Shown: positions 1-8,931, counted from the first letter of the stretch. The stretch: DNA of 64,000 nt from Shewanella japonica (GCF_002075795.1 NZ_CP020472.1:975001-1039000), one strand, 5' to 3'. Program-made: numbers and translations. Notes: generated by a model from the sequence alone, not told the origin.

Positions 1-1011
1 CAATAAACTCTGAATTATTGTCAAACCAACATGAGGTTTTTCATAAAAGTTATTTCGCAAATCCCGGAAGGTAGGATCATTTGTTTTTATGCCCCTATAA
101 CACACAACATCATCTGCAAAAACGTCAGCAATAGAGCTTCCATCATCTTGATGATTCGCATTTGCATATTCGCCATTAATGTCAAAAATGATCTGACCAA
201 CATTGTTATTATCTTTCACCGCAGCAAGAGCCACAGCAGAAACAGTAGTCTTCAAAGTATTAGATTTACCCGTCCGTGTCATGCCCAGAATCGCAGTTCT
301 TCTAGCTAAAAAATCCGTAGGTTGGATCTGAACAGGAACTTTTGGTTCTGTCTGTCCGCGATGCAGGCGATCAGAAGAAGTGTAACGGATGGTACCTATT
401 TCGATTGGAGTGGGCATTCCACTAAAACCTGATTTTTGTGCTTCCTCTAATGCCTTGGACATCACTTCAGGGTTCATATGATTAACTATCATATTTAGCG
501 ATTCATCACGCGGCTTGAAAACTCGTAACTTTGTTGAAGACATGTAGTTTTCTATATCACTACCCAGCCTCAGTTCACCATCTCTAATATAAAAGGTTCC
601 CAAAATTCTGCATTTCAATGCGCCGTATTGAAGTTCAGATTGAGTTATGGCATCCAGTCCATCGTGAACATCCTTGGTAAATATTTCATCTTCAGTTCTT
701 CGCTGATTATGCTCAATTCTTGTGCGTAACAAGTCCACATCTGTTGGCAACCCTGAAGGACCTAACACTCTCAATAACACAACTTCTCTATCTAACTCAT
801 GGGCTTCATTTAACCTGTCAGGGTCAAAGCCAGATGCTATAAGAAAACTGTTGTGAGGTATGCCTGACACTTTTTCTTTCCAAGCATCATTGGTCAGTAC
901 TAACGCTTCGCTAAAATTCATTGAATACACATAACCCACATGATTTTCTTTTGCTGCATCCACCAGCTTTGCAAGTTTGCTCTCTTTAGCGATCTCATTA
1001 AAAATCTTCAT
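1..1011 (-). CDS. HerA/DUF87-family ATPase, partial (C-terminus beyond the left edge)
   Basis: The frame is open from an ATG at 1011 to the left edge (337 codons, no stop). A clear AGGAA ribosome site lies just upstream. The N-terminal ~230 residues are a poorly conserved region. The P-loop motif GMTRTGKSNT sits near residue 248, followed by IIFDINGEYA. This pattern belongs to HerA/VirD4-like DUF87 translocase ATPases, which form hexameric rings that pump or unwind DNA. It lies 31 bp behind the OLD-like ATPase on the same strand, so the two are almost certainly one operon. HerA-family ATPases paired with a nuclease or sensor protein are known bacterial antiviral systems, but which system this is cannot be decided here. 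The Walker B and arginine-finger parts are outside the window. Confidence 0.8.
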   Translation of the reverse strand, partial: MKIFNEIAKESKLAKLVDAAKENHVGYVYSMNFSEALVLTNDAWKEKVSGIPHNSFLIASGFDPDRLNEAHELDREVVLLRVLGPSGLPTDVDLLRTRIEHNQRRTEDEIFTKDVHDGLDAITQSELQYGALKCRILGTFYIRDGELRLGSDIENYMSSTKLRVFKPRDESLNMIVNHMNPEVMSKALEEAQKSGFSGMPTPIEIGTIRYTSSDRLHRGQTEPKVPVQIQPTDFLARRTAILGMTRTGKSNTLKTTVSAVALAAVKDNNNVGQIIFDINGEYANANHQDDGSSIADVFADDVVCYRGIKTNDPTFRDLRNNFYEKPHVGLTIIQSLL

Positions 1012-1042
1012 AAAATTCCTTATTATACAAAGCTAAAAGGCT

Positions 1043-2584
1043 CTAAAACCCTTTACGCTTAACTACCTCATCGTAAATTGATTTAAATTTTTCTATATAA
1101 TTTTCTTTTTCTTTAGGGTGCTCTTTGAAATAGCGCTTATAAAGCTCCGAAGCACCATTTCCCCAAACACCAGTGGCTTTTTGATCGTTGTACCATTTCT
1201 TAGCTTTGGTTCTATCAGATTGAATATCTTCAAATGTGTAATCTCTAAAGCAAATTTGCTTGCTGTAAGCAGGATTTTTCACAGTCCAAAAGCTATCAGC
1301 ATCATTTAGTCCACTTAAAAATGTAGAAAGTACTTTCTCAGGAGAGTCAAGGCCGGGCAGTGTAATGTAATTTTTAAAATTCGCTATTTTATTGGGGGCA
1401 ACATCACCATCAACTACAACAACTGAGTTGGGATACAAGAATGTTGGAATTTTTTGTTTTGCTAGCTGAATTAGGTTTTCACAACCTAAAGAGCAGTTTA
1501 CATAATTTAATCCTTTAAATTTTCTACCTAAACAGGCTCTAGAGAAATCGCGGCACTCCTCATCTTCAGCAAATACATCAATTGATAATTTAATAACCTT
1601 CCCTAAAGATACATCTAAATGATTCTTTATTTTTTCCGCGTTTAAATCCTTTTCTAAAGTGACTACACCATCGGACTTTTTCAGATAGATAACCTTCGTT
1701 GATTTCTCTCTACCTTTCGCTTTACTTGTTTCAATCGCCTTCTCAATCATGGGCATTGAATGTGTTGTTGCTATTATTTGAATGTTAAGCTTTGAAGAAA
1801 AGTTCATTAATGCTTCAAGTAATTTTAGTTGCGCTCCCGAATACAATGCCGCATCGATCTCATCAATTGCTAAAATTCCGCCTTTATATTCATCAAGAAA
1901 AGAGTCCTTCAACCGTTTAAACGATATGATAGCCAGAAGAATTTTTCCTACATTATCTTGTCCAGCAGAATTAGAACGCCAGTCATAATGATCCGATGTA
2001 ACTCCAGCAGTCTCCTTATTCTTACTTTTTAGGTAGTCGATTTTCTCTAATTTATCATCAGAAATTAAAATGCTCTGGTACCATTTTTTATAAAAAACGA
2101 TTTCATCATCACTAAGGGTTGTCGAAGGGTCTTCGTCAAAACCTGACTCTTCTGCATTTGGTAATAACCGTTTAAGACTTAGAAAAATTACTGGTAACTG
2201 GATGTAGCCTGAGCCTACTTTACGGTTGCCTTTTCGCCAAAACCTTAAATGGCTTGTGGCATTTGTTCTAGGTATACTTTCAATTGTAAATTTGTCATTT
2301 GAACCAGATAATGTGAGCGTCCACTCATGCTCTCTTGGCTCATCAAATTTAGGAGATAACCTAAATTTGTCGCTGAAACTTGAACGAAAACTACCTCCAG
2401 ACAGTGGGGATTGTCCATGAAATGAGTGTGTTTTACCGATAGAAAATGTTTGAGTTAGCATACCCAACAAAGTGCTTTTTTGTGTTCCATTCTGACCAGC
2501 AATTAAAGTTACCTGCTTACCTAAATCAAATTCGATGTTCTGAAAACCTCGAAATTTTTCTACATGCATAGAATCAATTATCAC
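1043..2584 (-). CDS. OLD-like AAA ATPase with TOPRIM-like C-terminal region
   Basis: 513 residues from a GTG start with a well-placed GGAG ribosome site. An ABC/SMC-like head is visible: N-terminal MHVEKFRGFQNIEF, Walker A GQNGTQKST (residues 30-38, with Gln where Gly is usual), Walker B LAIDEID near residue 236, and an H-loop ATTHSMPM near 271. After residue ~335 come FAEDEECRDF and VVVVDGD, spaced like the Glu and Asp strands of a TOPRIM metal site. OLD-family proteins of this build are ATP-gated nucleases or sensors in several phage-defence systems. It is the first gene of a two-gene operon with the HerA-like ATPase. The pairing suggests defence. The TOPRIM assignment is inferred from two motifs only, so nuclease activity is uncertain. 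Confidence 0.75.
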   Translation of the reverse strand: MIIDSMHVEKFRGFQNIEFDLGKQVTLIAGQNGTQKSTLLGMLTQTFSIGKTHSFHGQSPLSGGSFRSSFSDKFRLSPKFDEPREHEWTLTLSGSNDKFTIESIPRTNATSHLRFWRKGNRKVGSGYIQLPVIFLSLKRLLPNAEESGFDEDPSTTLSDDEIVFYKKWYQSILISDDKLEKIDYLKSKNKETAGVTSDHYDWRSNSAGQDNVGKILLAIISFKRLKDSFLDEYKGGILAIDEIDAALYSGAQLKLLEALMNFSSKLNIQIIATTHSMPMIEKAIETSKAKGREKSTKVIYLKKSDGVVTLEKDLNAEKIKNHLDVSLGKVIKLSIDVFAEDEECRDFSRACLGRKFKGLNYVNCSLGCENLIQLAKQKIPTFLYPNSVVVVDGDVAPNKIANFKNYITLPGLDSPEKVLSTFLSGLNDADSFWTVKNPAYSKQICFRDYTFEDIQSDRTKAKKWYNDQKATGVWGNGASELYKRYFKEHPKEKENYIEKFKSIYDEVVKRKGF

Positions 2585-2919
2585 TCTAACTCCTTTTTAA
2601 TTCTTATATCTGGGCGCCGTTGCTAAGCTGCTATGAATATTAAGTGGCTCAGATCAAACTTTTCACTTGGTGCTCGTGTGGTTCAAATGAACTGACTTTT
2701 ACAAGCGAATGATTGGCTTCTTCTTCCCTGAAAGGCGTTCTCTTATTGGATTAAGAGCTTGGCCTGCGTTAGTTTTTTGTTGGTTCTACAATACGCCAAT
2801 TTTTTAACCAATTGCAATGGGTTAGCGCACTGTTTTGTCCGAAAGTTTGAAATTAAATCATATAAAAAGCAGAGTGTTACAATATGTATCGTCAGTTTGT
2901 GTTTTGGTGTTACCACTTG
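2585..2919. other. Intergenic region, probable promoter of the ATPase pair
   Basis: No convincing gene. The part next to 2584 should hold the promoter and leader of the OLD/HerA operon. The rest lies between that gene and the end of the DUF2726 gene, both on the minus strand. I see no tRNA, att repeat or transposase remnant that would define an island edge. Confidence 0.4.
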
Positions 2920-3426
2920 CTAAAGGCTACCTTTGATTTCAGGCGTTACGGACTGCTCTATGACTTGTTTTATTTCTTGGACTGAATATCTCGCTTTGGC
3001 TGGAAATCGTATGAGTGGCAGTTGGGCGCTTTTACAAGCATAGTTAATGAGTGCATCACGTTTTTGAGCCCGTTTGCTGTTGTGGCTTTTGTCGTCTAGC
3101 TCTATGGCTGCAACAAATTCCATGGTGTCGGGTTTACACAATATATAGTCGAAGTGCTTGGTTGAAATTCGATTGAATGCGGTTTGCCAGTTGCTACGGT
3201 TTAAGCCTTTTTCAGGGGTAAGCACATCGGCAACACGTACTTTGGCAAATACACGATATTGAGCTGTACAGGCGGTATCAAGTACGCCTAAAAATGAGCG
3301 TTCTGCAGGGGAGAATAATTTACTTTTTTGACGATAGCTTAACTGCTGGGGACGGTTAATAAGGGCGATAAATAGCCTAATAAGTACGATAAACACTAAA
3401 GCTAAAACGAGGTAGGTGAAATCCAT
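2920..3426 (-). CDS. DUF2726 domain protein, membrane anchored
   Basis: 168 residues. Residues 4-22 form a hydrophobic N-terminal anchor (YLVLALVFIVLIRLFIALI). The remainder is a soluble DUF2726 domain with the conserved FDYILCKPDTMEFVAAIELDD core and a following SHNSKRAQKRD. The layout (Asp in FDY, then the E-L-D strand, then a Lys/Arg-rich helix) resembles restriction-endonuclease-like folds. DUF2726 proteins are widespread in gammaproteobacteria and of unknown function, and a nuclease role is only inference. It stands alone between two intergenic gaps. The family call is fairly secure, the function is not known. Confidence 0.75.
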   Translation of the reverse strand: MDFTYLVLALVFIVLIRLFIALINRPQQLSYRQKSKLFSPAERSFLGVLDTACTAQYRVFAKVRVADVLTPEKGLNRSNWQTAFNRISTKHFDYILCKPDTMEFVAAIELDDKSHNSKRAQKRDALINYACKSAQLPLIRFPAKARYSVQEIKQVIEQSVTPEIKGSL

Positions 3427-3780
3427 TACTCATCCTTGAATTGACAATAGGTGATCAGTGTAACAAGAGTGAGCAGAGTAAACTTAATTTTTATCTTTAA
3501 AAGGGGCGTATTACTGAGCAATCACGCAGTAATGAACAAGCTCACTACTATCAAAAAAGCATCACGACTTTTTATTTTTTGCGCTTAGAGTTCCTAATGT
3601 TTGACTGCGAGAGTAAGCAAAGCATTCTGATAACGTAAGTCATTAGCCTGCCGTATAACTACGGGCTCAATTAACTTTCAATTTGTGTTGTTTGATTTTT
3701 GTTCAATATGTTGTGTCGTAAAGGTTTTCGTGTAAAATCTGTTTAGAAATTATGGATAGCTCAATTAGAAAGGAATTCTA
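3427..3780. other. Divergent intergenic region upstream of the toxin gene
   Basis: No gene found. It separates the minus-strand DUF2726 gene from the plus-strand toxin gene, so it should carry both promoters. An AAAGGA ribosome site precedes the ATG at 3781. Confidence 0.4.
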
Positions 3781-4845
3781 ATGCCTCAAGAATATGATCT
3801 GTGTTTTAGCACACAAAGCCGCGCCTCTTTACCTATCGATGCTAATGATCTTGAACAAGTAAAAGCATTTCGAACAAATAACCCGCATATATTAGGTAAC
3901 TTTCTACCCGCTGGGACTCCGTTTGTATTGCCTACAGATAAGACGCAAGCAGTTCAGCAATCTCGCCCTGATCTCGCCTGTGCTTTGTCAGAAGTGTATA
4001 ACTGGCCTTCGCAATCCCAACGTAAAGTTGCTCAAATGAATAACTTTTTTGGTGATGAACAACTCCAAGCAATTGCTGCAGTATATGAAAAAGAGATAAA
4101 GCCTTACGTTGCGACAGCAAGGGAGATGACTGAAGGGAATGTTGATTCATTAACGGGTTTAGGCGCGGGCGCGACTGCAATCGCTGCTAAAGAAGGGCGC
4201 CTAAGTAGTTTTGGTAAAGCGATATTCAAATATCAAACAGCTTTAATCGATATTCATCATGCTTCTAAAAATAAAGCGAACAAAACGACGTTAATTAAAT
4301 TAGGCCAAATTGCGAAAGCGGCTCATTTAGACCTCAACGAAAAATTTGCTCGAGAAGTTAAACATTTCAGTGGTGTGGTTAAGGCAAATAAACGTGGCAA
4401 TATCTGGTCAAGTGCTGAACGAGGAAGCAACATCGCTAGAAGTAGTCGTAATATCTCACGATTAAGACTGACCTCTTTATCAGGTATACGCAGTATTCGT
4501 GGTTTAGAAATGGCGTCTGACATAGCAGGTAAAGGGATTATCGCATTAGATGCTGGTATTCGAGCTGATAGTGTTTATAACGATTATAAAGCAGGTAAAG
4601 ATTGGCAGCGCCGAGCTGTTGTTGAGACGACTGGTTTTGGATTTGGGACAGCAGCTGGGCTTTATGTTGGTGCGAAAACTGTAGCTCTAGGTGCTGGAAT
4701 CGCATTAGCTCTAGGGCCTGTTGGTTGGGTCATTCTAATTGGTGTGGGAATTGGTGCTGGTTATGGTGCAGGTAAACTTGGTGATGCTTTTGGAAAGTTT
4801 GCAGCAGGTAGCGCATATGACCTAAGCTCATCAGTACATAAGTGA
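3781..4845 (+). CDS. Probable pore-forming antibacterial toxin (T6SS-effector-like)
   Basis: 354 residues with no signal peptide. Residues ~20-55 (LEQVKAFRTNNPHILGN, then LPAGTPFVLP) read like a LysM-type motif. The middle is helical and basic. Residues ~280-345 are an extended Gly/Ala-rich hydrophobic segment (VGAKTVALGAGIALALGPVG onwards) able to form two membrane helices. A soluble N-terminal part with a glycine-zipper C-terminal hairpin fits membrane-disrupting interbacterial effectors, such as those delivered by type VI secretion. Ten bases downstream lies a small two-helix membrane protein, as expected for an immunity partner, and behind that a decayed second copy of this C-terminus. 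No secretion genes are in the window, so the delivery route is inferred. It could also be a phage or bacteriocin protein. Confidence 0.6.
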   Translation: MPQEYDLCFSTQSRASLPIDANDLEQVKAFRTNNPHILGNFLPAGTPFVLPTDKTQAVQQSRPDLACALSEVYNWPSQSQRKVAQMNNFFGDEQLQAIAAVYEKEIKPYVATAREMTEGNVDSLTGLGAGATAIAAKEGRLSSFGKAIFKYQTALIDIHHASKNKANKTTLIKLGQIAKAAHLDLNEKFAREVKHFSGVVKANKRGNIWSSAERGSNIARSSRNISRLRLTSLSGIRSIRGLEMASDIAGKGIIALDAGIRADSVYNDYKAGKDWQRRAVVETTGFGFGTAAGLYVGAKTVALGAGIALALGPVGWVILIGVGIGAGYGAGKLGDAFGKFAAGSAYDLSSSVHK

Positions 4846-4855
4846 TTTAAGGAAT

Positions 4856-5206
4856 ATGGACTCTTTAATTATAGAAATCTTTCAGTATCTTTCCGTAATT
4901 GGATGTGTTGTATGGCTATTTAGTACTTTACTATTTACTCGCACGACAATGAAAACAATAGAGCGAAAAATGTTGGCTGAGGGTATTGATATTCCTTGGT
5001 GGGATGAAAAAGGGTGGGGATTTAGAATTTCCATTTTCACCTCAATCTTGGCTCGTGGTAAGCCTTCAAAATACCCTGTATTAGCTGATGAAGCAATTCT
5101 ACGGCATTCTCGCACTTACGATAGAGTACTCGCAATAATCGTAGAAATATCCTTTGTATTTTGTATGCTTTTGGGAGGAATTATTTACTTTTTTTTCGAC
5201 AATTAA
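4856..5206 (+). CDS. Putative immunity protein, two membrane helices
   Basis: 116 residues, starting 10 bp after the toxin stop with an AAGGA ribosome site. Helices are visible at ~7-28 (LSVIGCVVWLFSTLLF) and ~91-113 (LAIIVEISFVFCMLLGGIIY), with a ~60-residue basic cytoplasmic or periplasmic loop between them (DIPWWDEKGWGFR). Immunity proteins against pore-forming effectors sit in the inner membrane, and this size and topology match. I do not recognise the family by sequence. The role is inferred from position and topology. The downstream orphan toxin tip strengthens the reading of a toxin-immunity locus. Confidence 0.6.
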   Translation: MDSLIIEIFQYLSVIGCVVWLFSTLLFTRTTMKTIERKMLAEGIDIPWWDEKGWGFRISIFTSILARGKPSKYPVLADEAILRHSRTYDRVLAIIVEISFVFCMLLGGIIYFFFDN

Positions 5207-5221
5207 ATTGCCTTTCTCAAA

Positions 5222-5406
5222 AGGGGTATTGCTACAGCGCAAACCAAGCAGTTATAGCGATTATATAGCAGATAAAGGATGACTGGGTACTTCCGTTATG
5301 CAGACTGCTGGTTTTTGGTGAAGGTACAACTGCTGGATTTGCTGTCGGTGCAAAGGCTGTAGCACTAGGTTCAGGAATAGCTTTGGGATTTATCCTTAAT
5401 GATTAG
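5222..5406 (+). pseudogene. Decayed second copy of the toxin C-terminus
   Basis: This stretch aligns with the toxin gene at about 4545-4720. Shared blocks include a YNDYKAGK-coding segment (CGATTATA, AGCAG, TAAAG in the same order) and an in-frame run reading EGTTAGFAVGAKAVALGSG, matching GTAAGLYVGAKTVALGAG in the intact toxin. The copy has frame breaks before that run and stops at TAG 5404-5406, where the intact toxin continues with its second helix. It has no start codon or ribosome site of its own. It looks like a displaced toxin tip left by recombination, as in polymorphic toxin loci. The start coordinate is approximate. Confidence 0.7.
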
Positions 5407-5513
5407 GTAATTCTAATTTGAGTAAGTATTCACTATTGTCCGCACCTTCAAATACTATCTATTGAACCGTTACTTTTATCGTTATGTATTCTTTTTGAAC
5501 ATAAAAAACTCCA

Positions 5514-5529
5514 AGCCTTTTAAAAGGCT
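5514..5529. terminator. Short perfect palindrome, possible terminator
   Basis: AGCCTTTTAAAAGGCT is a perfect 16-bp palindrome downstream of the toxin locus and upstream of the TonB receptor. There is no long T-run after it, so it may be a weak terminator or a protein site. Confidence 0.35.
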
Positions 5530-5649
5530 AATTGCCCAATATTGCGTTTGCTCTTGTTTTAACGATTTGTTGTGAGACTTGGCTTTGACGAAGGTAATGA
5601 TATGTTGTAACATTGCGTTTTTTTAATCAGCCCTCATCGAGAAAAGCAC

Positions 5650-7764
5650 GTGAAAAAGCATTTTCTATACTCAATACTTATCATTTCTAATGGTGCAATT
5701 GCACAAGATAATATAACCCCAACGTCAGAAAACCAAGATGACATTGAGCGTATTGAGGTGAACAGATTATGGCAGCCTTACCGAGGTAATGTGCCATTGA
5801 TTGAAACGCCGCAAGCCGTAGATAGAATTAATGCAGAAACCTTACAAAACGAGGGAATTACTCGTTTTATGGATGCCTTAGATTACTCGCCTAGTGTGGT
5901 AAGACAAAATAATTCTGGCGGTATGTTTGATAGTTTTGCTATCCGTGGTTTCTCTGGCGACGAGAATAACCCAACGGGTTATTTAGTGAATGGCTTTAAT
6001 TCACGTGGCTACAACGGTAATCGAAACACGGCTAACATCGAAACTATTGAAGTGATGAAAGGGCCAGGGTCAGCGTTATATGGTCAAGGTGAGCCAGGTG
6101 GTACTGTCAATATTATTACCAAAAAGCCTCAGTTTGTTGAGCAGGGCTATATTCAAGGTACTTTAGGTAATTACAATACCAAGCAAGTTGAGTTCGACCA
6201 TACGAAAGGGATAAGCGATGATGTTGCTTACCGTATTAATGGTTTCTATGAAGATTCAGAGACATTCCGTGACCATGTTGATGTTGAAAGCTTAAACTTA
6301 AGCCCATCTTTATTGTGGAATATTTCTGATGCGACAAGCCTAAGCTACGAAATGGAAATCTTAGATCAAAGCAAACCATTAGATCGCGGCGTGTATGTAC
6401 TAGATAACGACTTTGATTCTGTTGATACATCGGCTTTTTATGGCGACACGCGTGACGGCGCTCATGAAGTGAAAGCCTTAGGTCATCAGTTATTGTTAAA
6501 CCATCAATTCAATAACCAGTGGCATTTATTAACGGGCTTAGCGTACAGAGATTCATCTTTTAAAGGCCAATCGTCTGATACAGAGCTATCTGACGGCCGA
6601 CAGCTGATTTATACCAACCCAGACCTGTTATCAAGACAGCGACGAGAGCGAGATTATCAAGCGCAGGATTTTTCAGCTCGCTTTGAAGTTAGCGGCGACG
6701 TTACATTAGGCGGCGTTAAGAATAATCTATTAATCGGGTTAGATTACTATAATTTCCAACTTGATACTGATTACCGAGTGTGGAGAACGGCTTGGGGATC
6801 GGGTGATACGACTTATGCCATCGATCCGAATAATCCTGATTACACAATGGATCAACCTGAAACCTCACCAACTACATTGACCTCTGAAGAGCAAAAAGGC
6901 TTGGGCTTTTATGCACAAGATTTAATTGAGTTAACTGACAGAGCCAAACTGTTACTTGGCTTTAGGGTAGATAAATTTAACCAACATATTTTGAATAAGA
7001 TTGATAACGAATCACAAGAACAAGATCAAACGGAAGTGTCTTCTCGTTTTGGCTTTGTCTATGAGTTAGATAACAATATCAACCTATATACAAGCTATGC
7101 AGAAGGTTTCAGACCCAATCCAGGTTTAGATTCAGACAGAAACCCATTTGAGCCAGAGCAAACCAAATCGTTTGAAGTGGGCCTTAAGTGGCAAGATGTG
7201 GCGGACAGGTTTTCAGGTAGCTTAGCACTGTATGATGCGAGTAAAACCAACATGCTAACAGCTGAGCCAGACACTGGTTTATCTGCAACGCTAGGTGAAG
7301 TAGAAAGTCAGGGCGTTGAGTTTCAATTAACCACGGCACTCACCGCCGATACCAGCATTGAACTCGCCTATGCTTATACGGATGCAAGAACTGCCAAAGA
7401 CTTAATTGATAACGATTGGGGCGTGCCTATTCCTAAAGGTTCTCGCTTAATTAACGTTGCAGAGCATGTCGGTCACGTTGCATTAAGACATTACACAGAC
7501 ATCATGGGTAAAGAAGCTTACTTTGGTGCGACGGTAAACTATGTTGGCGATCGTTTGGGTGAGACCACTGATCCAGACTACATTTTGCCTGCATACACAT
7601 TAGTGAACTTGTCAGCAGCAGTCGATCTAACGAGCCGATTTAGTCTAATGATCGATGTGAACAACTTATTTAATGAGCAGTATTTTGAAAGCTCGTATTA
7701 TAAGTTGTGGACTATGCCAGGTGAGCCGATTAACTTTACGGCGAGTGTCAAATACCAGTTCTAA
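5650..7764 (+). CDS. TonB-dependent siderophore receptor
   Basis: 704 residues from a GTG start. A signal peptide (MKKHFLYSILIISNGAIA) is followed by a TonB-box-like stretch and IERIEV. The plug domain covers ~55-160 (VPLIETPQAVDRINAETLQ, then VMKGPGSALYGQGEPGGTVN, then IITKKP), which is the FhuA/FpvA-type siderophore-receptor signature. The rest is a 22-strand barrel ending in YQF, the usual terminal aromatic. It would import a ferric siderophore across the outer membrane using TonB energy. The substrate cannot be read from sequence. No siderophore biosynthesis or inner-membrane transport genes adjoin it, and I see no convincing Fur box upstream. The family is secure. Confidence 0.93.
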   Translation: MKKHFLYSILIISNGAIAQDNITPTSENQDDIERIEVNRLWQPYRGNVPLIETPQAVDRINAETLQNEGITRFMDALDYSPSVVRQNNSGGMFDSFAIRGFSGDENNPTGYLVNGFNSRGYNGNRNTANIETIEVMKGPGSALYGQGEPGGTVNIITKKPQFVEQGYIQGTLGNYNTKQVEFDHTKGISDDVAYRINGFYEDSETFRDHVDVESLNLSPSLLWNISDATSLSYEMEILDQSKPLDRGVYVLDNDFDSVDTSAFYGDTRDGAHEVKALGHQLLLNHQFNNQWHLLTGLAYRDSSFKGQSSDTELSDGRQLIYTNPDLLSRQRRERDYQAQDFSARFEVSGDVTLGGVKNNLLIGLDYYNFQLDTDYRVWRTAWGSGDTTYAIDPNNPDYTMDQPETSPTTLTSEEQKGLGFYAQDLIELTDRAKLLLGFRVDKFNQHILNKIDNESQEQDQTEVSSRFGFVYELDNNINLYTSYAEGFRPNPGLDSDRNPFEPEQTKSFEVGLKWQDVADRFSGSLALYDASKTNMLTAEPDTGLSATLGEVESQGVEFQLTTALTADTSIELAYAYTDARTAKDLIDNDWGVPIPKGSRLINVAEHVGHVALRHYTDIMGKEAYFGATVNYVGDRLGETTDPDYILPAYTLVNLSAAVDLTSRFSLMIDVNNLFNEQYFESSYYKLWTMPGEPINFTASVKYQF

Positions 7765-7796
7765 CTTATAGGGTAAGTAGCTACTTAACCTCAGTA

Positions 7797-7890
7797 AGAC
7801 TGCATCAGCCGCTACTTTTTGCTACTCATTGACACCAGTCAACTCCGTGGCCAAAAGCAGCGGCTTTTTTGTCTTACTATCGGCAGTAAC
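7797..7890 (+). terminator. Long hairpin with T-run, tandem copy 1
   Basis: The arms GCCGCT (7808) and AGCGGC (ending 7864), plus inner pairing TTTTG/CAAAA and TTGAC/GTCAA, give a long imperfect stem followed by TTTTTTG. It sits just after the receptor stop and can act as its terminator. A homologous copy follows 151 bp downstream. Confidence 0.7.
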
Positions 7891-7947
7891 GCTACTCGGG
7901 TTAATTGGATAGGCACCAGAGACGCAATTTCAGGTGTTTAGTTAGTC

Positions 7948-8040
7948 ATACTGTATCAGCTGCAGTTTTTCGATACTCATTGACAGCAGTCAATATCGTG
8001 TCGAAAAACAGCGGCTTTTTTGTTTTACTTTCGGCATTAG
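7948..8040 (+). terminator. Long hairpin with T-run, tandem copy 2
   Basis: This repeats copy 1 with a 151-bp offset: the shared ACTCATTGACA, CAGTCAA and GCGGCTTTTTTGT blocks are intact. Its inner stem differs (TTTTTCGA pairing with TCGAAAAA) but still pairs, which is covariation rather than random drift. It also ends in T6. No gene lies between the copies. Confidence 0.65.
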
Positions 8041-8172
8041 CACTGCTTAGGGTTGGGTTTACCAGCGAAGCAATCAATGTAAAGTTATTAATAAGCGACT
8101 GTCGAGTCGCTTTTTCTTGGCTGGAATTTTATAAAGCTTGAGTGAGTTTATTCGGTGATTATGTGGGTGAAA

Positions 8173-8931
8173 TTACTGCTGACATAGTGGAATGCGAATA
8201 GTGACGGCTAGGCCGCCGAGGTCACTTTTGGAGGCGAAGATAGTGCCTTCGTGAGCTTCGATGATGTTTTGGCTGATAGACAAGCCAAGGCCTGAGCCGC
8301 CTGTGCGTCTATTGCGAGACTTCTCCACTCGGTAGAGTCGTTCAAATATCTTTTCGAGTTCTTCATCTGGTACGCCAGGAGAACTGTCTTTTAATACTAG
8401 TATTAAGTTGTTTGAATTAACCGCTAGACTCAATGAAATTTGACCGGGTGCATCCGTGTATTTAATGCTGTTAGTGAGCAAGTTAGATAGCACTTGTTTG
8501 ATGCGGTCTGTGTCGATATTCACCAGCGCTGTATTGGCGTTAATAGCCAGATGCCACTCAAAACCTTTGGCGCTAGCGTAGTGTTCAAATTCTTCGCCCC
8601 AGTTCATTAAGATAGGGACAAAGTCGACTTGGCTTGCTTCAAACGATAAACCATTGACATCAGACAAGGCGAGCTCGTATATATCGCTGATCAGGTGGTT
8701 TAAATCATCGATTTTAGTACCGAGTTTTTGATAACTTAAGTCAACATCATCAACCAGTTGATATTTTAGTGCATCTACCTGTAATTTGAGTGCGGTTAAC
8801 GGGGTACGCAGCTCGTGAGAAACATCCGCTAGAATCTGATTTTTTTGATTTAAGGCATCTTGGTAAAGATTGGCTTTTAATATTGCCAATTTACGGCGTT
8901 GATAGAAAAAGTAAATCAGAACCGTAAACAA
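8173..8931 (-). CDS. Histidine kinase module of a frameshifted TPR sensor kinase (BaeS-like)
   Basis: This frame carries the kinase half of the upstream TPR protein. It has a membrane helix (TVLIYFFYQRRK), an H-box SHELRTPLTALKL near residue 40, an N-box NLLTNSIKYT, and DSSPGVPDEELEKIFERLYR with GGSGLGLSI, all closest in style to BaeS. The only start in this frame is a TTG with no ribosome site. Removing one T from the T8 run at 8930-8937 (minus strand) joins it smoothly to the TPR frame. It is therefore best read as the 3' half of one gene. Its partner is the OmpR-type regulator upstream. Confidence 0.8.
   Translation of the reverse strand: MFTVLIYFFYQRRKLAILKANLYQDALNQKNQILADVSHELRTPLTALKLQVDALKYQLVDDVDLSYQKLGTKIDDLNHLISDIYELALSDVNGLSFEASQVDFVPILMNWGEEFEHYASAKGFEWHLAINANTALVNIDTDRIKQVLSNLLTNSIKYTDAPGQISLSLAVNSNNLILVLKDSSPGVPDEELEKIFERLYRVEKSRNRRTGGSGLGLSISQNIIEAHEGTIFASKSDLGGLAVTIRIPLCQQ

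Noticed and set aside
2600..2900. Possible integron attC or island attachment site
   Set aside because: GTTAG-like words occur, but no paired core sites, integrase or flanking direct repeats could be found.
5560..5650. Fur box upstream of the TonB receptor
   Set aside because: GATAATGATT-like words are absent; only a partial AATGATAT was found, too weak to call.
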